Assembly (NCBI GenBank): GCA_949126835.1
Contig: OX421496.1
Location: 19,229,844-19,293,843 of the forward strand
Source: Anisus vortex
Lineage: Eukaryota > Mollusca > Gastropoda > Planorbidae
Length of the DNA stretch: 64,000 bases
Reading direction: 5' to 3'
Part shown: positions 1-13,030 of the stretch, piece after piece
Position numbering within the stretch: the first letter of the stretch is position 1
Layout: every line of letters begins with the position of its first letter
The notes under the pieces: generated by a model
What the model saw: only the letters and a program-made list of their open reading frames with translations
Told to the model about the DNA's origin: nothing
Databases searched by the model: none
Position numbers and translations under genes: made by a program

Positions 1-153
1 TAAATGTAGATCTATATCATTAGGATTGAAATCTTTAAATCATCTAAGGCACACCAAGTTATGTGCAATAAAAATTACTGGAATGATATTTAGTTCTGAA
101 ATAGTTACACCATTGATTAACAAAAGAGTTTTGTCCTATATTTGTATCAACAG

Positions 154-3100
154 ACCAATGTGTAGAGAAGTGTTTGAGGAAGAAGAAATACTATTGAGGA
201 AAACTTTAGAGGAGGAGTCTACTAAACTGAAAGACAAATTGATATCTTTAGTGAGTGAGGACTTGATCACTAACACTGTGGACAACTTAATCAAAGATAT
301 TGCAGTGGAAGAAATGAAGTAAATATTGCTTTCAATCTCAAACTGTTGACACTATTATACAACTAAATGTTTTACATTTTTTCTCCTTTACCTTTGCATA
401 GGATTCTTTCTTATCTTAATCTACATAATTGTCAAAATATAAAATCATATGCTTGTATCTCACTTGCAAATGAACATTCGACTTGGAACCCCTCTCCCCA
501 GTTAATGTAGGGGCTCAGCAAGTTTTCACATTACAGCTTCCGTAAACAGGTGTAAAACAAATGAAAAAATCTCTAGGATATTCTCCTAGTCCACATAATG
601 AAGGGGAAAACAAATTTAATAAACCCAATAGCACCACTCCCTGTACAAAGCAACCTCAGGTGGGTGGTTTAGTCAATTAAGCAAGTAGGGCAACTGGACC
701 GCACAATGTTAATCATGGTCCAAAATTCAAGTAACTCCCTCAGTGAAATGCGTCTCTCCATAGGGAAACTACATGGGTACAAGGTTTACCTTATTACAAT
801 ATGTAGATATTTTAAGATAATTTATGTAGTGTTATTTGTAATATTATTCTGTGTATTTTGTAAGGATTTACAGAAACATTGAAAAATTCTTGATTTATTA
901 AAGCCACAATCCATAATTCAAATTTGTTTTAATTATTTTTCTAGAGCTGTGAATTCTGAGCTGTTGAAACAGTCTCGAGAAAGAAGTTGTTTAGTTTGCA
1001 GTGAGGAATTGTTGAACAAAGTTGTTGCTGACATGATTTCTGATATCTCACAAGATGTCTATCAAGTGGATGTTGTGGCCAAAAATGAAAGACTGGAGGC
1101 AACTGCTAAATGTGTTGAACTAATAACCTGTAGGAAATTTTTCTGGGTAATTCATTACTTTTATTCCTAGTGCCTATAATAACACATTCAGGTTGTAGTT
1201 AAAGTTGAGCTATACTTGGTTTCAATCCATTTCAAAATGTAATAACTAGAGATAATTTAGCATGCTCTATTTTTATAATTGTGGATATCATCCACAAATT
1301 TTATAAGTATTCATACATCATTATCTAAGAGTCAAATCAGTGCCATCTTGATTTATAACATTGATTAATACAACAGTCTTTTGATGCCAATATGTACAAT
1401 TGGTCTATTTGGCTGCCATTGAAATGAAGGCATGATTTGTTTCTTTCATATTTGTTTAAAACACACCATTACCTATTGTCCCATTATATTTGTGTGTGCT
1501 GCAATTTAGAATTGAAGAAGATGTGTATGTTTCAGTGCTGGAAGTCAATGTACCTGTCTAAGATAAAAGTTAAACGTGCCATGTTGGACTTCCCTAGTGC
1601 TCCTCCTCCGACTGTCTCCGTCAGTAATCAAATAAATCAGCTGTTGGCGGCAAGAAAAGACAAGAGAATTGCCAAGAAATCATTTTATGTTGGTAGCAGG
1701 TATGCTAAATCTTTTAAATTCCCTTTTCCTTCAGTTTATGCCAGAACTTCATCCAATGATAATTTACTTGAAATATATGAAAGTATAAAGTTTGGTGACT
1801 GTGATAAGAGATACAATATTCAGTTTTAAATTATTTTTATTTTTATAATAGAGCCAAGTTAAGTATCGCACCTCCAATGGAAATAATACAGCAGCAGCTT
1901 GATTTGACCACTCAATTAACAATGGCGTCTGCTAGAAAAATGCTGAACAGTTTATTGATGTGGAAGCCTCTGGACTTGTCCTCAGTTCTGGGACCACCAT
2001 TGAATGCAAACTTCCAGTCTTGGTTAGCTGAAGAACTTGTTGGTCAGTTTGTAAATACTAGCTTTCTTTTATGATTTGAAATTTCTATTTAAGTCTTGTA
2101 AAGTTTTTAATAACAGACATTAGTAATTACTTGTGGTGTTACTAATTGTTGTGTTGTTTTCCTTATTGAGACTGTTAGAATTATTTGTTTGTTGTTGTAA
2201 CCCTTGTTGAAATTGTTACAGTGATGGCCCCTATGTTGAATTGCAGAGTGTGGTTGTTGTAACCCTTGTTGAAATTGTTACAGTGATGGCCCCTATGTTG
2301 AATTGCAGAGTGTGGTTGTTGTGATATTGTCTTTGGTCCTTGTGTCTTGTGCTATACAGAAAAAAAAATCTTGTCTTAAAATGCTAATGGTGTAATGACA
2401 TTCATTATTTACTTACTAATATACTACAAACTTGTTCAGTTCATTATTAATCATGCATTAAAATTAGTCAAAAATAACATAAATAATCAAGCAAAATAAA
2501 ACTTCACTGTCTAAATTCGGGTCATTGAGTTTAAAGCATACTACTTTCAAATAGACCCAATATTTTGTGATATTATATTGTTTCAGATCCAGACACATTC
2601 CACCCTGAGTGGAAGCTTCATGTTTCTCTGCCAGACAAACAGTCTACTGACGTGCAGGATTTCCACAGATGGATCAGGACCAAACTCTGTAAAAACACAG
2701 ACAGGGATAAAATCTTAGAAACTGCACCAAATTATGAGGTAGATGGTTGTGTTTCAGATGATATTTTGACACAGTTAAATATAATGTGGAATAACTAAGT
2801 CAATTACTCTGGTCTAAAACCTAGTTAAACAACTCCTAAAAATAAAGTTATTAGTAAAAGTCCTTAATGAGCATTTTTATTCAGCCTTCTGAAGAGTTTG
2901 CCTTTTGTCACCCACAGTAAGAAAAAAAAAAAAAAAGTAAAGTTAATTTAAAGGCCCATAATAAGGCTTAAGGCTTATTAAAGATAATATCACCAAAAAT
3001 CAAATGTATTTACTATATTTAACAAAGAGAAAAACGCACTATTTAATAAAATTTAACCTCATTATGAAGTTTATATTCATTTTTGTTATACATTAGTCAG

Positions 3101-6100
3101 AGTATTTTACCCTTTGCCACCCACACAAGTAAGGGGGAAAAGAAACAAAATTAACGGGAGTATATGGCTGACAATTTAGTAGAATGTTTTATCGATGGCT
3201 TTACGTCTCTGTGCCAAGTTTCAGCTTGATAGGATTATCGGGAGTGGGTCAATTAGCCTTCCAAAAGTCTCCCGCCAGAAACATATTGTCCTACATATAA
3301 AAAGCGAAGTTAATATAAAGGATTGGAATAGATAATTATTATGAAACCATACATTTTCTTCTTTAGAGCTAAAACCAAACAATAAAATTATGATTTTTAA
3401 ACCTCAACAGGGTCAAGTACTTACTTTGTATCATATCAATGAGTCTCATTTAAAGACTGCTGGGATGCCTTTGAGAATTTGCATCCGTTGTTTCCGTGGA
3501 AGCTGGACTGATACACAGGAGATCAGCGTGGAAAAGAAGGATCTGCTCAAGGGCACTACTGCTGTATTATTCTTAACCTCAACTGCCGAAGAGCTCTTGT
3601 CCAGAAATTCTCAAGTGAGTGAACATGGCATAAAACTGCCTGGAATCCCCTCCCACTCCAGCTTCACCAGAGTCCTACCTTCGACACCTTCAGGAGCGTG
3701 CTGAAGACTCACCTATTCCAGTATAATGCTGTACATATAAACATTTCTGTCTGTTCTTCGTTTTTTGTACTCTTGTCAGCGCATAGAACTGTCCTCAACG
3801 GGAAATGCGCTATATAAGCATTATTATTATTATAAAACAATGTTGACATATCTTTGGCTGTACTGACTCTTTGATTAGTTATTATGACCTTTTGTTCCTC
3901 TTTTAACATTTTTATTCTCTACCAGCCTTTCTGCCACTTTATTTCAGTTCCTAGTTTTTTCTTGTGGGCCACCAAGCTTTCCTGCCTTATTGAGATGTTA
4001 TGCAATGGCACTGTTATTCCTACATAGACACATCCTCATCAAAAATCTAAATCAATTTTTCAGTTTTATTATTGTTTAGTTTATTGTGCAAATAATCCAT
4101 CAGGTACTAGTACAGTAGTAATCTACAAAACGATGGGAAGAAGGGACCTCTGCATGAGGGTACCGGTGGCATTACTTGGGCAGGCTAGAAAAAAACTGTT
4201 GTTTTTAACATAGACTATGATATACATGGACCGTTTGCTTTAGTATTTCTGCTATATGATGACTTGAAACACTGATGTTCGGAATTCCTGATTCTAAATA
4301 ACGTAATTGCTATACAGGAAATAAAGTTATTGATATACAAGTTCCATTTTATTTAATCGCTATGATTTTCTCAATGAAAAATTAAAATTGAAAGTTCTAC
4401 AGAGCGGAAACATTTATAGATCAGTGTTGTGTGCGCACGGTAAAAGAACATAAGCTCTAATAATAGAGCAGGCGGTCCATCTTATTATAGTCAATGATAA
4501 TAGGATTAATAGGCCTACAAGTATTCATTTAATGTCGAAAAAAATGCGATTTAATAAAACGGAACTTGTATAACAATTACTTCATTTAGAATCGGAAATT
4601 GCAAAAAAAAGAAGACAATAGCATAAAAAACTAAAGCAAGCGGTCCATGTATATTATAGTCTATGGTTTTTAAGTTCATTCTTTGTAACCTTGATTTTGT
4701 TACCTATTCAGGAAATGGCCTGGAAAAAAGATAAACAACGTCTCCACCAGATTCTCACTCAGAAAAGAGCTAGTCCCGCTCTCCCACTGGTTATTGTGAT
4801 ACCCAGGCTATCAGAAGACAGTATCATTAGAATGCCAATGGTAGATAATGGTTTTGAGCTGACCAGTCTTTACCAGCAGAAGCTCATTAGTGCAGTTCAT
4901 TTAGCAGAACCTGTTGTTGGAACTCAGGAACAACACTTGGACAACTACCAGGAATGGACATCTCAGGTTAACATTTTTTACATAAATATAATATACATAT
5001 ATGGACGAGCTGCAGCATGTTCAGCTAGCATACATAAGGTCCTGGATTCAAATCCTTGTTAAGGCTAGGATTTGTTCCTGGGTCTGCAGGGTGTCCCTGA
5101 GTCTACCCAGCTCTGATAGGTACCTGACTTTTGCTGGGGTAAAGTAAAGGTGGCTGGGCATTGTACTGGCCACACAATCTCCTAGTATGCTGTGGCCACA
5201 GAAACAGGTGACCGCTGCTTCACCTGCCCTATGGATCAATTTGGTCTGATGAAATACTTTACTTTTGTTTACACATATATTTTAAATGATTGTTTTGATT
5301 CAGATTTTTATTACATTTTTATCTGTTTTTATCCTTTAATTCCTTATGCTCGCGCATGAAAGCACAATTTGCTTATTTTTTTCCTACTCCCAGTTGACCA
5401 ACTGCCTCAAGTTTACGGTCAGTAATATGCCAGTATCTCCAAAGCTCCGAGCTAAACCCGTCTCTGACCTTGTGGAAGACGCAGTGGTGGAGTTTTATAA
5501 AGCTCCGGTGTTTCAGGACTTGCGTACAAGGAGCAAGTTCCAAAAACTACATCAGGTAAGTGTAGAGCTTCTAACCAGAGACTTATTTTATTATAAGAAG
5601 AAAAAAACAAACTTTGGACTCCATGATCTGCAGCAACAGTAAATGACGAATCACATGACGAATCACATAGTTTCACAATTCACAATTATCTTTGCTATCT
5701 CTTAAGCTTTCTCTGTCAAAAACTCAAAAAAGAATGTACTTTTTTTTATATAAATTACCCTTAGTAACATTTAGGATGATTTAACTAATTTCCTTTATTC
5801 ATGATTAAGCATGCAATCTTCTTTGTGAAATTTTGGTTTATAAGAAAGAAAGTTTAAAGAAACAAATACGGATAAAGCTACTAAGTTTCTGTTAAAATGA
5901 TGAAAACAATTATGTAGAGAGTTATGTCACTGAGTTTTCAGGACATTATTGCTTAGTCTCTGATTGATTGTCTTTTCTCCAGTCCCCCAACACTTTGTTG
6001 ATGCTTTACAACGCAGTGATTGAACATGTTTCCATGGTGGCGGCCTCCAGTACACTGTGTGAAATCTCTTGGCCATCACCAGAGTTTGATCACAGCCCTT

Positions 6101-9100
6101 GTACATTTAGGAGTAAGTGATACTTTTTTGTATTTTGTGTAGAAATTAAGGACTTCATTAAACAAGAAAATAGTAAAAATACATACATTTTTAGAGTGTA
6201 TTAGTATTATCTATACAAGTTTTTTTTCTCTAATGTATCTTTATAGATTTCATTATCTGTATCATTCTTTATTTATAAAAATAAATAGACATTGATTTAA
6301 TACTTCTAATGGGTCATTAATGTCTTTGTTCACTGTGTTCAGGTTATGTTCCATCAAGCTGGAACAGTGAGGAACATATGTGCAATCTGTATGAACTTGT
6401 TGGTAAACTGCGCTTGCCGTATTTTCACTATACCGATATGGAAGCAGATGATTGGTCATCTGTGTGTCAGGATGTTTGGAAATACATCAATGCACTCTCC
6501 AAAAGGGACAGCGGCTCAGCGAAACTTTGTCTGTTTCAACAGTAAGTTTTGGAATAGATTCAATTTGATATTAATTGCATTAACTTACTATTCTTAGTCT
6601 CAGCCTATTCTTAAAACATTTTGCCATGGTGGCCAAGCAGCACTGGTGTACAGAGGTCCTGGGTTCAAATCCTTGGGAAGGCTAGGATTTGTCCCCAAGT
6701 CTGTAGGGTGTACCTAAGTCTACCCAACTCTGATGGGTACCTGACATTATTTGGGGCAAAGTAAAGGCAGCTTGGCATTGTGCTGGCCACACAATCCACT
6801 ATTATCCTGGGGCCACAGATAGTTATGAACGCTACTTCACAGGCCTTACGAATCAATTTGTTCAGATAGGATTTCTTTACTTTTAACCCTCCAATATTAG
6901 TTGGGTAAATTTTCTACTGATCAATTAGACACAGTTAACTGGCAATAAAGGTACCTTATTTAAACTTTAACTAAGGTTCTAACACCAAAGTCTCATGGAG
7001 AATTATTTATTCCATAGAGGAGTTTTTTTTTAATCAAGTAAATCAACCAATTACTAATTTGTTTTGAGTGTGAAATAGTATATGACTGTTAAAATCATGG
7101 CAGTGGTAAATAATGCCCAGTACTATAGGGTGTTATTGTGGAAATAATGGATGTGATTTATCTAGTCAAATAATACCCTGGTAATGGAAGATTAAAAATG
7201 AACTCATTTGGAAAAACCTTCAAATTTTTTTACATTTAATAACCATAAGAATTGATTTAAAAAACCTTCAATACAATGAACAATTTGAGAAACATATAAA
7301 TGAAAAAATCCCAAAATGTTTAATGAATTCATGAAACTGTTCACCAGAGTTTCAGATTTACTTTCTCGAACAAAGAAGAACTTTGACCAGTTTTGTTGGC
7401 TGGCTGAAGAATGTGGACCCTGCGAGCCAACGTATGTAAACATGGCCTGGACTGATTTGATTGATGCCTGCATCCACTACAGGCTTGTTTCACTCCGTAC
7501 AGGACACGTCACCCTCAGACAACCAGTGAGTCATTTGTTGTTGGATGCAAATTACCATTATATTATGTCACACACACATTCTCTTTATTAAGTTCATTCT
7601 GATTTTCAATCTCGGTGCTAAAAGCCCTTTTATTGTTTTATTTTTTCCTATATTTTAATTTTTTTTTTAATTTTTAAGCTTTTTTTTTTTACCCTTCTTG
7701 TTAAAAATGCCCCTTGAACTCAAAATATTTATACCCAGTATAAAGTTAGTCATTTAAATATTTCGTTCTAATAATTTAAAATGTTACAGTTTTTGAATGC
7801 TCTTCAGAAAGAGTTTTTATATCACTGGGCAGGTGTTTATTTATTTACTACATTTCTCAGCATAATATGAATGTACTAAATTATTTCACATTTACCCATT
7901 TCCAGGAGAAAGAAGTTGAAGAAGGAGAAGAGGAAAAGACGAGTGAACTAGATGATTATGTGGAGCCCTTTATTTACTACTTAGAAACAGAACTGGAAGA
8001 TTGGCAAGCTCCAGAAGTTTGGCTGGATGCCATGAGAGAAACAGAACAATCAGGTGTGCATTGGCTGTTATTGTTATGTTGTATAAAATAATACTTATAG
8101 ATCCATTGTTTCAGTTGGAGAGAATGGGTTATAGTTATTCTAGTAACCTACATTGTTTCAGTTGCAGAGAATGGGTTATAGTTATTCTAGTAACCTACAT
8201 TGTTTCAGTTGGAGAATGGGTTATAGTTATTCTAGTAACCTACATTGTTTCAGTTGGAGAGAATGGGTTATAGTTATTCTAGTAAACTACATTGTTTCAG
8301 TTGCAGAGAATGGGTTATAGTTATTCTAGTAACCTACAGTTTTATTTTTTAATATTTCTTTGGTTTGTAGCAGATTTTCAGTTTGTTTTATATTTGTTAA
8401 TCTGCACTTGATATAAATAACAAAAATGAATTGAACAAACTTATCAGATGGTTTTATTGTGTTATTTCCTAGAAACTGGTCAGCTAAAAACAACAATATT
8501 AAAAGCCAGGCCATTGAAAGAAGATAGCCTGGTGGAAGAATCTAGAACAGCTTTGTCTGCATCACACGACCATGCACAATCAGGTAGAGGAGACACACTA
8601 GTATTACAGTATCATCTATATATAGCATAGTTCATTGTCTGTTTGTTGTCTTGCACAGAACTTTTAATTTCATCAACCAAACATTGTAGAAAAAAAAGTT
8701 TAAACTATGTATATGTTGCAACCTAGGTCACTAGTTTAAATTTTAATTGAACTTCTTTAAGTATTTCAATTTCTACACCATAAAATGTCTTTGTAATATA
8801 TTTTATATGTGCACATTTGTATTGATGTCATTTTCTTATAAAATATGTTTGTGTTAGTATTCATATATTAGTTGAGGACGCAATAATCTTGCTTATAGAA
8901 TGTAATGTATAAGATAAGATAAATAATCTATTTGGATGAAACTATTTTGTTTGTGTTTTGTTCTCCTCATTAGCTCTCAAGACATCCCCTGCTGGATGGG
9001 AAACCCTTAAAGACAGGTTTGAACAAGAACGCCTAAACGCTGTACAGTTTGAAAAGACTTTGGAATCACTGTTGGCATCACCAAGTCACCCTGTGCCCTT

Positions 9101-9464
9101 GGTGCCTCCTTTCCTCGCTAATGTCACTCCCATTTTAAGCCCTGGTCAACAGCCCTCTCGAACCTCCAGAGGCCAGGAGCCTGTGACACCTAGTAGGAAA
9201 AAATATGAACACTGGTTAAAGGACCATCATGTGTCACTTCCTGCTCCATCCAGCAATTCGATGCAGTCATACCAGAAGACTGTAGTCCAAGAGGAGGCGT
9301 CAATGAGACGCGCTGACAAGAAAGATTTGTCAGCAACGCTAAATGACCAGCTGACCACTCCCACATTGAGTGATCAAATGACAGAACTTCAAGCTTTGCT
9401 ACAGAGTGAAAGAGAAGCAGAAATTTTGTATGAACTTCGTCTCAAGAAGCTACTGAACCAGTGA
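154..9464 (+). CDS. MCM3AP: MCM3AP/GANP orthologue, C-terminal half (14 exons, 5' end outside window)
   Basis: Exons read from ORFs plus AG/GT sites with matching phases: 154-318 (start tentative), 945-1146, 1536-1699, 1852-2042, 2587-2738, 3411-3614, 4712-4966, 5394-5555, 5983-6112, 6343-6541, 7348-7525, 7906-8053, 8473-8583, 8974-9464 (stop TGA 9462-9464). This gives ~917 codons. The order of landmarks follows the C-terminal half of human GANP as I remember it: a basic stretch before MLDFPSAPP; LSIAPP followed by a WKPLDL helix; PALPLVIVIPRLS; LCEISWPSPEF; a WNSEEHM segment; MAWTDLIDACIHYRL; and a helical tail ending ELRLKKLLNQ. GANP is a scaffold of the TREX-2 mRNA-export complex at the nuclear pore, and its C-terminal part is the region that binds and acetylates MCM3 in mammals. 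The Sac3 and FG-like parts lie upstream of the window. Introns 6, 7 and 10 carry a MITE and two SINEs. The gene looks intact; no frameshift is needed. Confidence 0.9.
2191..2314. repeat. Two-copy 62-bp direct repeat in GANP intron 4
   Basis: Two nearly identical 62-bp units start at 2191 and 2253. Each holds an acceptor-like attgttacag, but the authentic acceptor used by the reading frame is at 2586. Confidence 0.85.
3637..3838 (+). mobile_element. 5'-truncated non-LTR retrotransposon 3' end
   Basis: The sequence just after GANP exon 6 matches the last ~200 bp of the longer copy at 60377-60897. Shared parts are the tctcccactcc/cagcttc stretch, gaagactcacctatt, gcgcatagaactgtc and the terminal tatataagca followed by an ATT-triplet tail. 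A short 3' fragment ending in a simple-repeat tail is typical of CR1/L2-like LINE insertion. It lies in GANP intron 6, in the gene's sense orientation. Confidence 0.75.
4209..4665. mobile_element. Foldback-type MITE with 8-bp target duplication
   Basis: The ends are inverted repeats of ~36 bp with two mismatches (catagactatgatatacatg... on the left). They are flanked by perfect 8-bp duplications, gtttttaa, at 4201-4208 and 4666-4673. Inside, a second pair of inverted segments (around 4335-4360 and 4548-4575) extends the palindrome, and an extra partial copy of the terminal sequence sits near 4470-4495. There is no ORF. The 8-bp duplication suggests hAT-type mobilisation. It lies in GANP intron 6, 46 bp before exon 7. 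Confidence 0.88.
5003..5268 (+). mobile_element. tRNA-derived SINE (copy 1)
   Basis: The tRNA-related head carries a B-box-like ggattcaaatcc. A body follows with tacccagctctgat, ggtacctgac, gtactggccacacaatc and gtggccacagaaac, ending gatcaatttggtc. The same layout recurs at least six times in this window on both strands. It lies in GANP intron 7. Confidence 0.8.
6623..6889 (+). mobile_element. tRNA-derived SINE (copy 2)
   Basis: Same element as at 5003-5268, with head B-box-like gggttcaaatcc, the tacccaactctgatgg block, the gctggccacacaatcc block and the terminal aatcaatttgttc. It lies in GANP intron 10. Confidence 0.8.
8103..8340. repeat. 47-bp minisatellite, 5 copies, in GANP intron 12
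   Basis: Five units of ~47 bp (one shortened by 4 bp), each containing attgtttcag followed by ttggagaga and gttatagttattctag. Each unit has an acceptor-like sequence, but it does not resemble the authentic splice sites flanking this intron (GT at 8054, AG at 8472). Confidence 0.9.
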
Positions 9465-9515
9465 ACCACTGAACCAGTGAACCACTGAACCAGTGAACCA
9501 CTGAACCAGTGAACC
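9453..9515 (+). repeat. 16-bp tandem repeat starting on the GANP stop codon (~4 units)
   Basis: The unit ctgaaccagtgaacca begins at 9453, 9469, 9485 and 9501. The first copy encodes the last residues (L-N-Q) and the TGA stop of GANP, so the array copies the termination site into the 3' UTR. Confidence 0.9.
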
Positions 9516-10107
9516 GGATCATCTTATTTGTATTTGAGAATAACTATAACACTGTTTTTCACTTGTTTTTTGTTTTTTTTACATTCAAACTCAAGTCTGT
9601 GTTCAAAGTTAGGTTTTGAAGAATTTCTTTGTGTTGTGTGCATTCTCTGTTGCAGTTCCTAATGTTCAAACATGAAGGTCTGTTCAAATTTATAGCAAAA
9701 GCATTTTTTTAAAAACATCAATGTTAACTCTGTTACGTGTAATGAAAGAAAACATGACCAAACCTATGAATTCACTCTAAATGTTCAGATTTCACTTTGC
9801 ACAAATATATTTGTATGTAACATTGGCTTGTACTTGTAGGCAATCAAATTACTATTAGTCAAAAAGAAAAACAGCAATTGTTTAGTCCACTGTTTTCAAA
9901 ACCAAATTATTCCATTATTTTTTTTAAGCATTTTGGATTTCTAAGAGTTTTTTGAGGGGAAGGGGTGGGTGCAACATCTTTTTTCCATGAGCTCTTGTTT
10001 TTTTTCAGATCTTTTATAGAAATTATATTTTTATAGTCTTAGACATTTTTAAAAATGTTTGTGCTTGTTAAAATATTGTTCCATTATATTTGTTATGACA
10101 ATACAAT

Positions 10108-10113
10108 CAATAA
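10108..10113 (+). terminator. Probable polyadenylation signal of GANP
   Basis: An AATAAA lies about 640 bp after the stop, at the end of an AT-rich stretch without repeats (9516-10107) that I read as the 3' UTR. Confidence 0.5.
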
Positions 10114-10130
10114 AAATCTTTAAAATCTTG

Positions 10131-11715
10131 ACTTTACATCTAATTTAATATTATTTTCTGTTTTCTATTCTATAAAAACTGAACAAAACATTTGGAGAAG
10201 CAACACAGAAACTAGCAACACAGAAACTAGCAACACTGTTTCTAGTAATTGTTTGTATTGATGGTTAAAAAATAAATTTTGATCTATTATATTACCCGTG
10301 TTAAGTGAATGTTTACGTCCAGTAATCATTCCAGCTTTAGACCTTGAGCAGACACAGCCGTCATATTACCCGAGCTATTTATATCTCCAAACTTGGAGCT
10401 ACTCACAATACTTTAGAATTATATTTCTTGTTATCTTAAACCATAGGTTCTCAACCATTTTCGGCTCAATGCCCCCTTTTATATTTTTTTCCCGCTCTTC
10501 CGCCCCCCCCCCCCCAACTTTTATAGCGCCCATTACCCCCACCCCCCTGGAAGTTAAAGGGTCAATATAGTTTACGCAATTTTTTTTTAGATTTGTGCGC
10601 TTTTTTTGTTATTAAAAAAACAACTGATAAGAAAACTTATTGTAAGAATTAATAGAAAAATTACCTAAACAAGAGTCTTAAAAAAAAATCAATATTAATG
10701 TGAATCGTTTGCCTGGTTTGTTGCTAGTTGTTTGTCTATATTTGTTTCAATTTTGGGGGTAAAAGCCTTAGATCTCCACAAACAATTAGTGCAGGAAATG
10801 TTTATTTATAACTGTTTAACGTAAATTATTTTAATCCTCTAATAATTAAATCTTGTTATGAATACCATAATGTTTAATTTATATAAAGAAATAATAATTA
10901 GTCTGTAATATTTGTTATATTAAAAAACTGTAGGGCTTACTTGTTTGGCATCAATATTCAATCAAATGTGGAAACATTTTTTTTTAATTAAAGGGAGATA
11001 AGTAACCCGTTTTATTTGAACTAATATTTCTATTTTTTTTTCTTTTATTTGAAAAAAATGATTACTTTTTACAATTTATAACTTTGAAATGATCAAACTG
11101 TAAAAAGTATTGGAAAATTATATAAATATTATATGACTAAAGAAGTTATAAGTATATTTTTAAACATTACATTAACTACCCAGTTTGTTTGATTACTATG
11201 TATCAATTCCTCTTAACAATATTTATTCATGTTGGTCGTAATACGTTAAACACATTAAAGGACATCTCAGTATTGAAACTGAGATCAAAATATCATTAAT
11301 AATAATAATAACCTTATGACATCACAATTTTCTTTATAACTACGCTACCAGACAATCAAGCTTTACATTTAGCTTACGTTTATTGAGTACAGGGATCGGT
11401 CGGTGGCAGGGATAGAACCGTCGACGTGTCGGTTGCACCAGCCGTCTAATACTGATCCCTACTTCTTGGAAAAGTCATTGCGATTCATATTTCCTATTAG
11501 TATCATAATATATAGGCCTACTGTTGGGGGATATCAGATATTTAGCAGCACTTGTGTTTTCATCACATTTCATCCAAAAACTAATCGATTCAAATAGCTG
11601 AGGTGTTCAAATTATATCAAGTACGTTTGTACCGCCCACTTGCCATTCACAGCCCCCCAATCGCCCCCTGGAACATCAGCGCCCCCCTAAAGCCTCACAC
11701 CGCCCCCTTGTTGAA
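10131..11715. other. Intergenic, no gene seen
   Basis: AT-rich sequence. Two C-rich clusters (10480-10545 and 11635-11710), the first next to a ggttctcaacc motif, look like remnants of hAT-type elements, but I found no paired ends or target duplications. At 11393-11460 a short tRNA-like stretch on the minus strand has matching ends (agggatc/gatccct) but no proper cloverleaf. Confidence 0.4.
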
Positions 11716-12640
11716 TCCACAAGGAACTGTTCTAGGCCCCTTACTATTTCTAATTTACATTAATGAATTGCCCAATGCATCAATATAGGTACACAAGAAA
11801 GATTATTTGTAGATGATTGTATAATTTACAGAACAGTAAAGACAGAAAAAGATAGTGAACTCTTACAAAAGGACACACGGTAGATGAATTACAAAAATGG
11901 CAATCTAATTAAATTGTGTCTTTCCATACAGAAAAATGCCAACCGCTAAGATTACCAAAGACAAATATAGCCTAAATAATTGCAAACTACCGTACTTTAT
12001 TCATGGAAAAATGTATTCCAATTTAGTAATAATAATAAATTATCATGGAGTCATGATATTAAAATAGTAAAAAAAATAAATCATAACAAAGCTTCTTAAA
12101 AAGGCACTAAAGGTAACAAGAATAATGTTACCTAAAATTAGTTACATCTATACTAGAATATGTAGCCTCTCTTCTGTGTTGAACTAACTAAACATTACAA
12201 AAAAAACTAGATAAAATCCAGAAAAAAAGGTTGCACGGTTGATTATTAGTTAATATTCACAACTGACAAATTTAGCACCAATAGTTGAATCACTCACTAA
12301 ACCCAGAAACACTATAAAAATGGGCAAAGAGTAAAGTAGTAATAATTCATAACGCATTACATTTTGACTTAGAAATACAACACAGTAACAATCTATAACA
12401 ATGCTCAGATAAACAAAAAAATAATAATTCTTATTTCATGTGTAAGAACAAACGCATATAAGTACTCTTCCAGAGTGGTATTCGGGTGTGGAATGGGTTG
12501 GCTGAACAAACTAGGAAAACCAGTAACTTAACATCATTAAAAAAACTTATCAAAATGTAAGACTAGACTCACACCACAGATAAGCGTAGGACGCAACAAG
12601 TCACTGTATAAAAGGAGCGTCTGTAAGAGATAAAATAATA
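11716..12640 (+). mobile_element. Decayed non-LTR retrotransposon (RT domain and 3' end)
   Basis: The start encodes QGTVLGPLLFLIYINELP, a reverse-transcriptase block typical of Jockey/CR1-like LINEs, followed by LFVDDCIIYR (a diverged catalytic F-x-DD box). Frameshifts and stops interrupt the rest. Near 12470-12560 the C-terminal signature of the same class is visible (a WNGL box followed by NLTSLKKLIKM). The 3' end, with taggacgcaa and aggagcgtctgt, is shared with the minus-strand copy at 51829-52800, so both belong to one family. Confidence 0.8.
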
Positions 12641-12689
12641 TCTTCAGCAAGTTGGACCTGAAGATGCAGCAATCGTTATTTTAATGTGT

Positions 12690-13030
12690 CAGGAGTGCAA
12701 GGTGGATGTTAGTGGGGTATGACGGGACACCTACTTCTTCAAGATCAAAACGGTCGTTAGACAAGGCTGCATCTTGTCATTGATGCTATTCCTCCTGGCG
12801 ATCGACTTTGTAGGTAGACACTACATAGACTTTTAACAACTAGGCGTAGCATGGACACAGAACAAACGGCCGGCGGACCTCGACTTCGCTGATGACATCG
12901 CTTTACTTGGTCAAACACAACATGCCATACGTGATCTCACATCAGCGATATAAACTCACGCGGTCAAGGTTGGCCTACGAATAAGCAATGAGAAAAAGAA
13001 GATCACACGCTTTGGGTTCACCAGCACCCC
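12690..13030 (+). mobile_element. Second reverse-transcriptase fragment, different LINE lineage
   Basis: Translation gives TVVRQGCILS, then LFLLAIDFV, and further on DLDFADDIALLGQT, the RT catalytic box (F-A-D-D). A stop and frame disruptions are present. The box differs from that of the neighbouring element, so this looks like a separate non-LTR insertion. Confidence 0.75.

Noticed and set aside
1437..1535. GANP exon 3 starting after tttag at 1509
   Set aside because: In the phase left by exon 2 this gives an immediate stop (aat tga). The acceptor ttcag at 1535 keeps the frame and joins well (F-W then C-W-K).
2191..2314. Two-copy repeat with attgttacag as alternative GANP acceptor
   Set aside because: The following sequence does not continue the GANP frame; the exon starting at 2587 fits in phase and in similarity.
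8103..8340. GANP 47-bp array as another splice-site duplication
   Set aside because: Each unit has ttgtttcag, but the sequence after it does not resemble the start of exon 13, and the authentic acceptor is tttcctag at 8472.
11393..11460. Possible minus-strand tRNA gene
   Set aside because: The ends pair over 6 bp and a B-box-like string exists, but D, anticodon and T arms cannot be formed convincingly.
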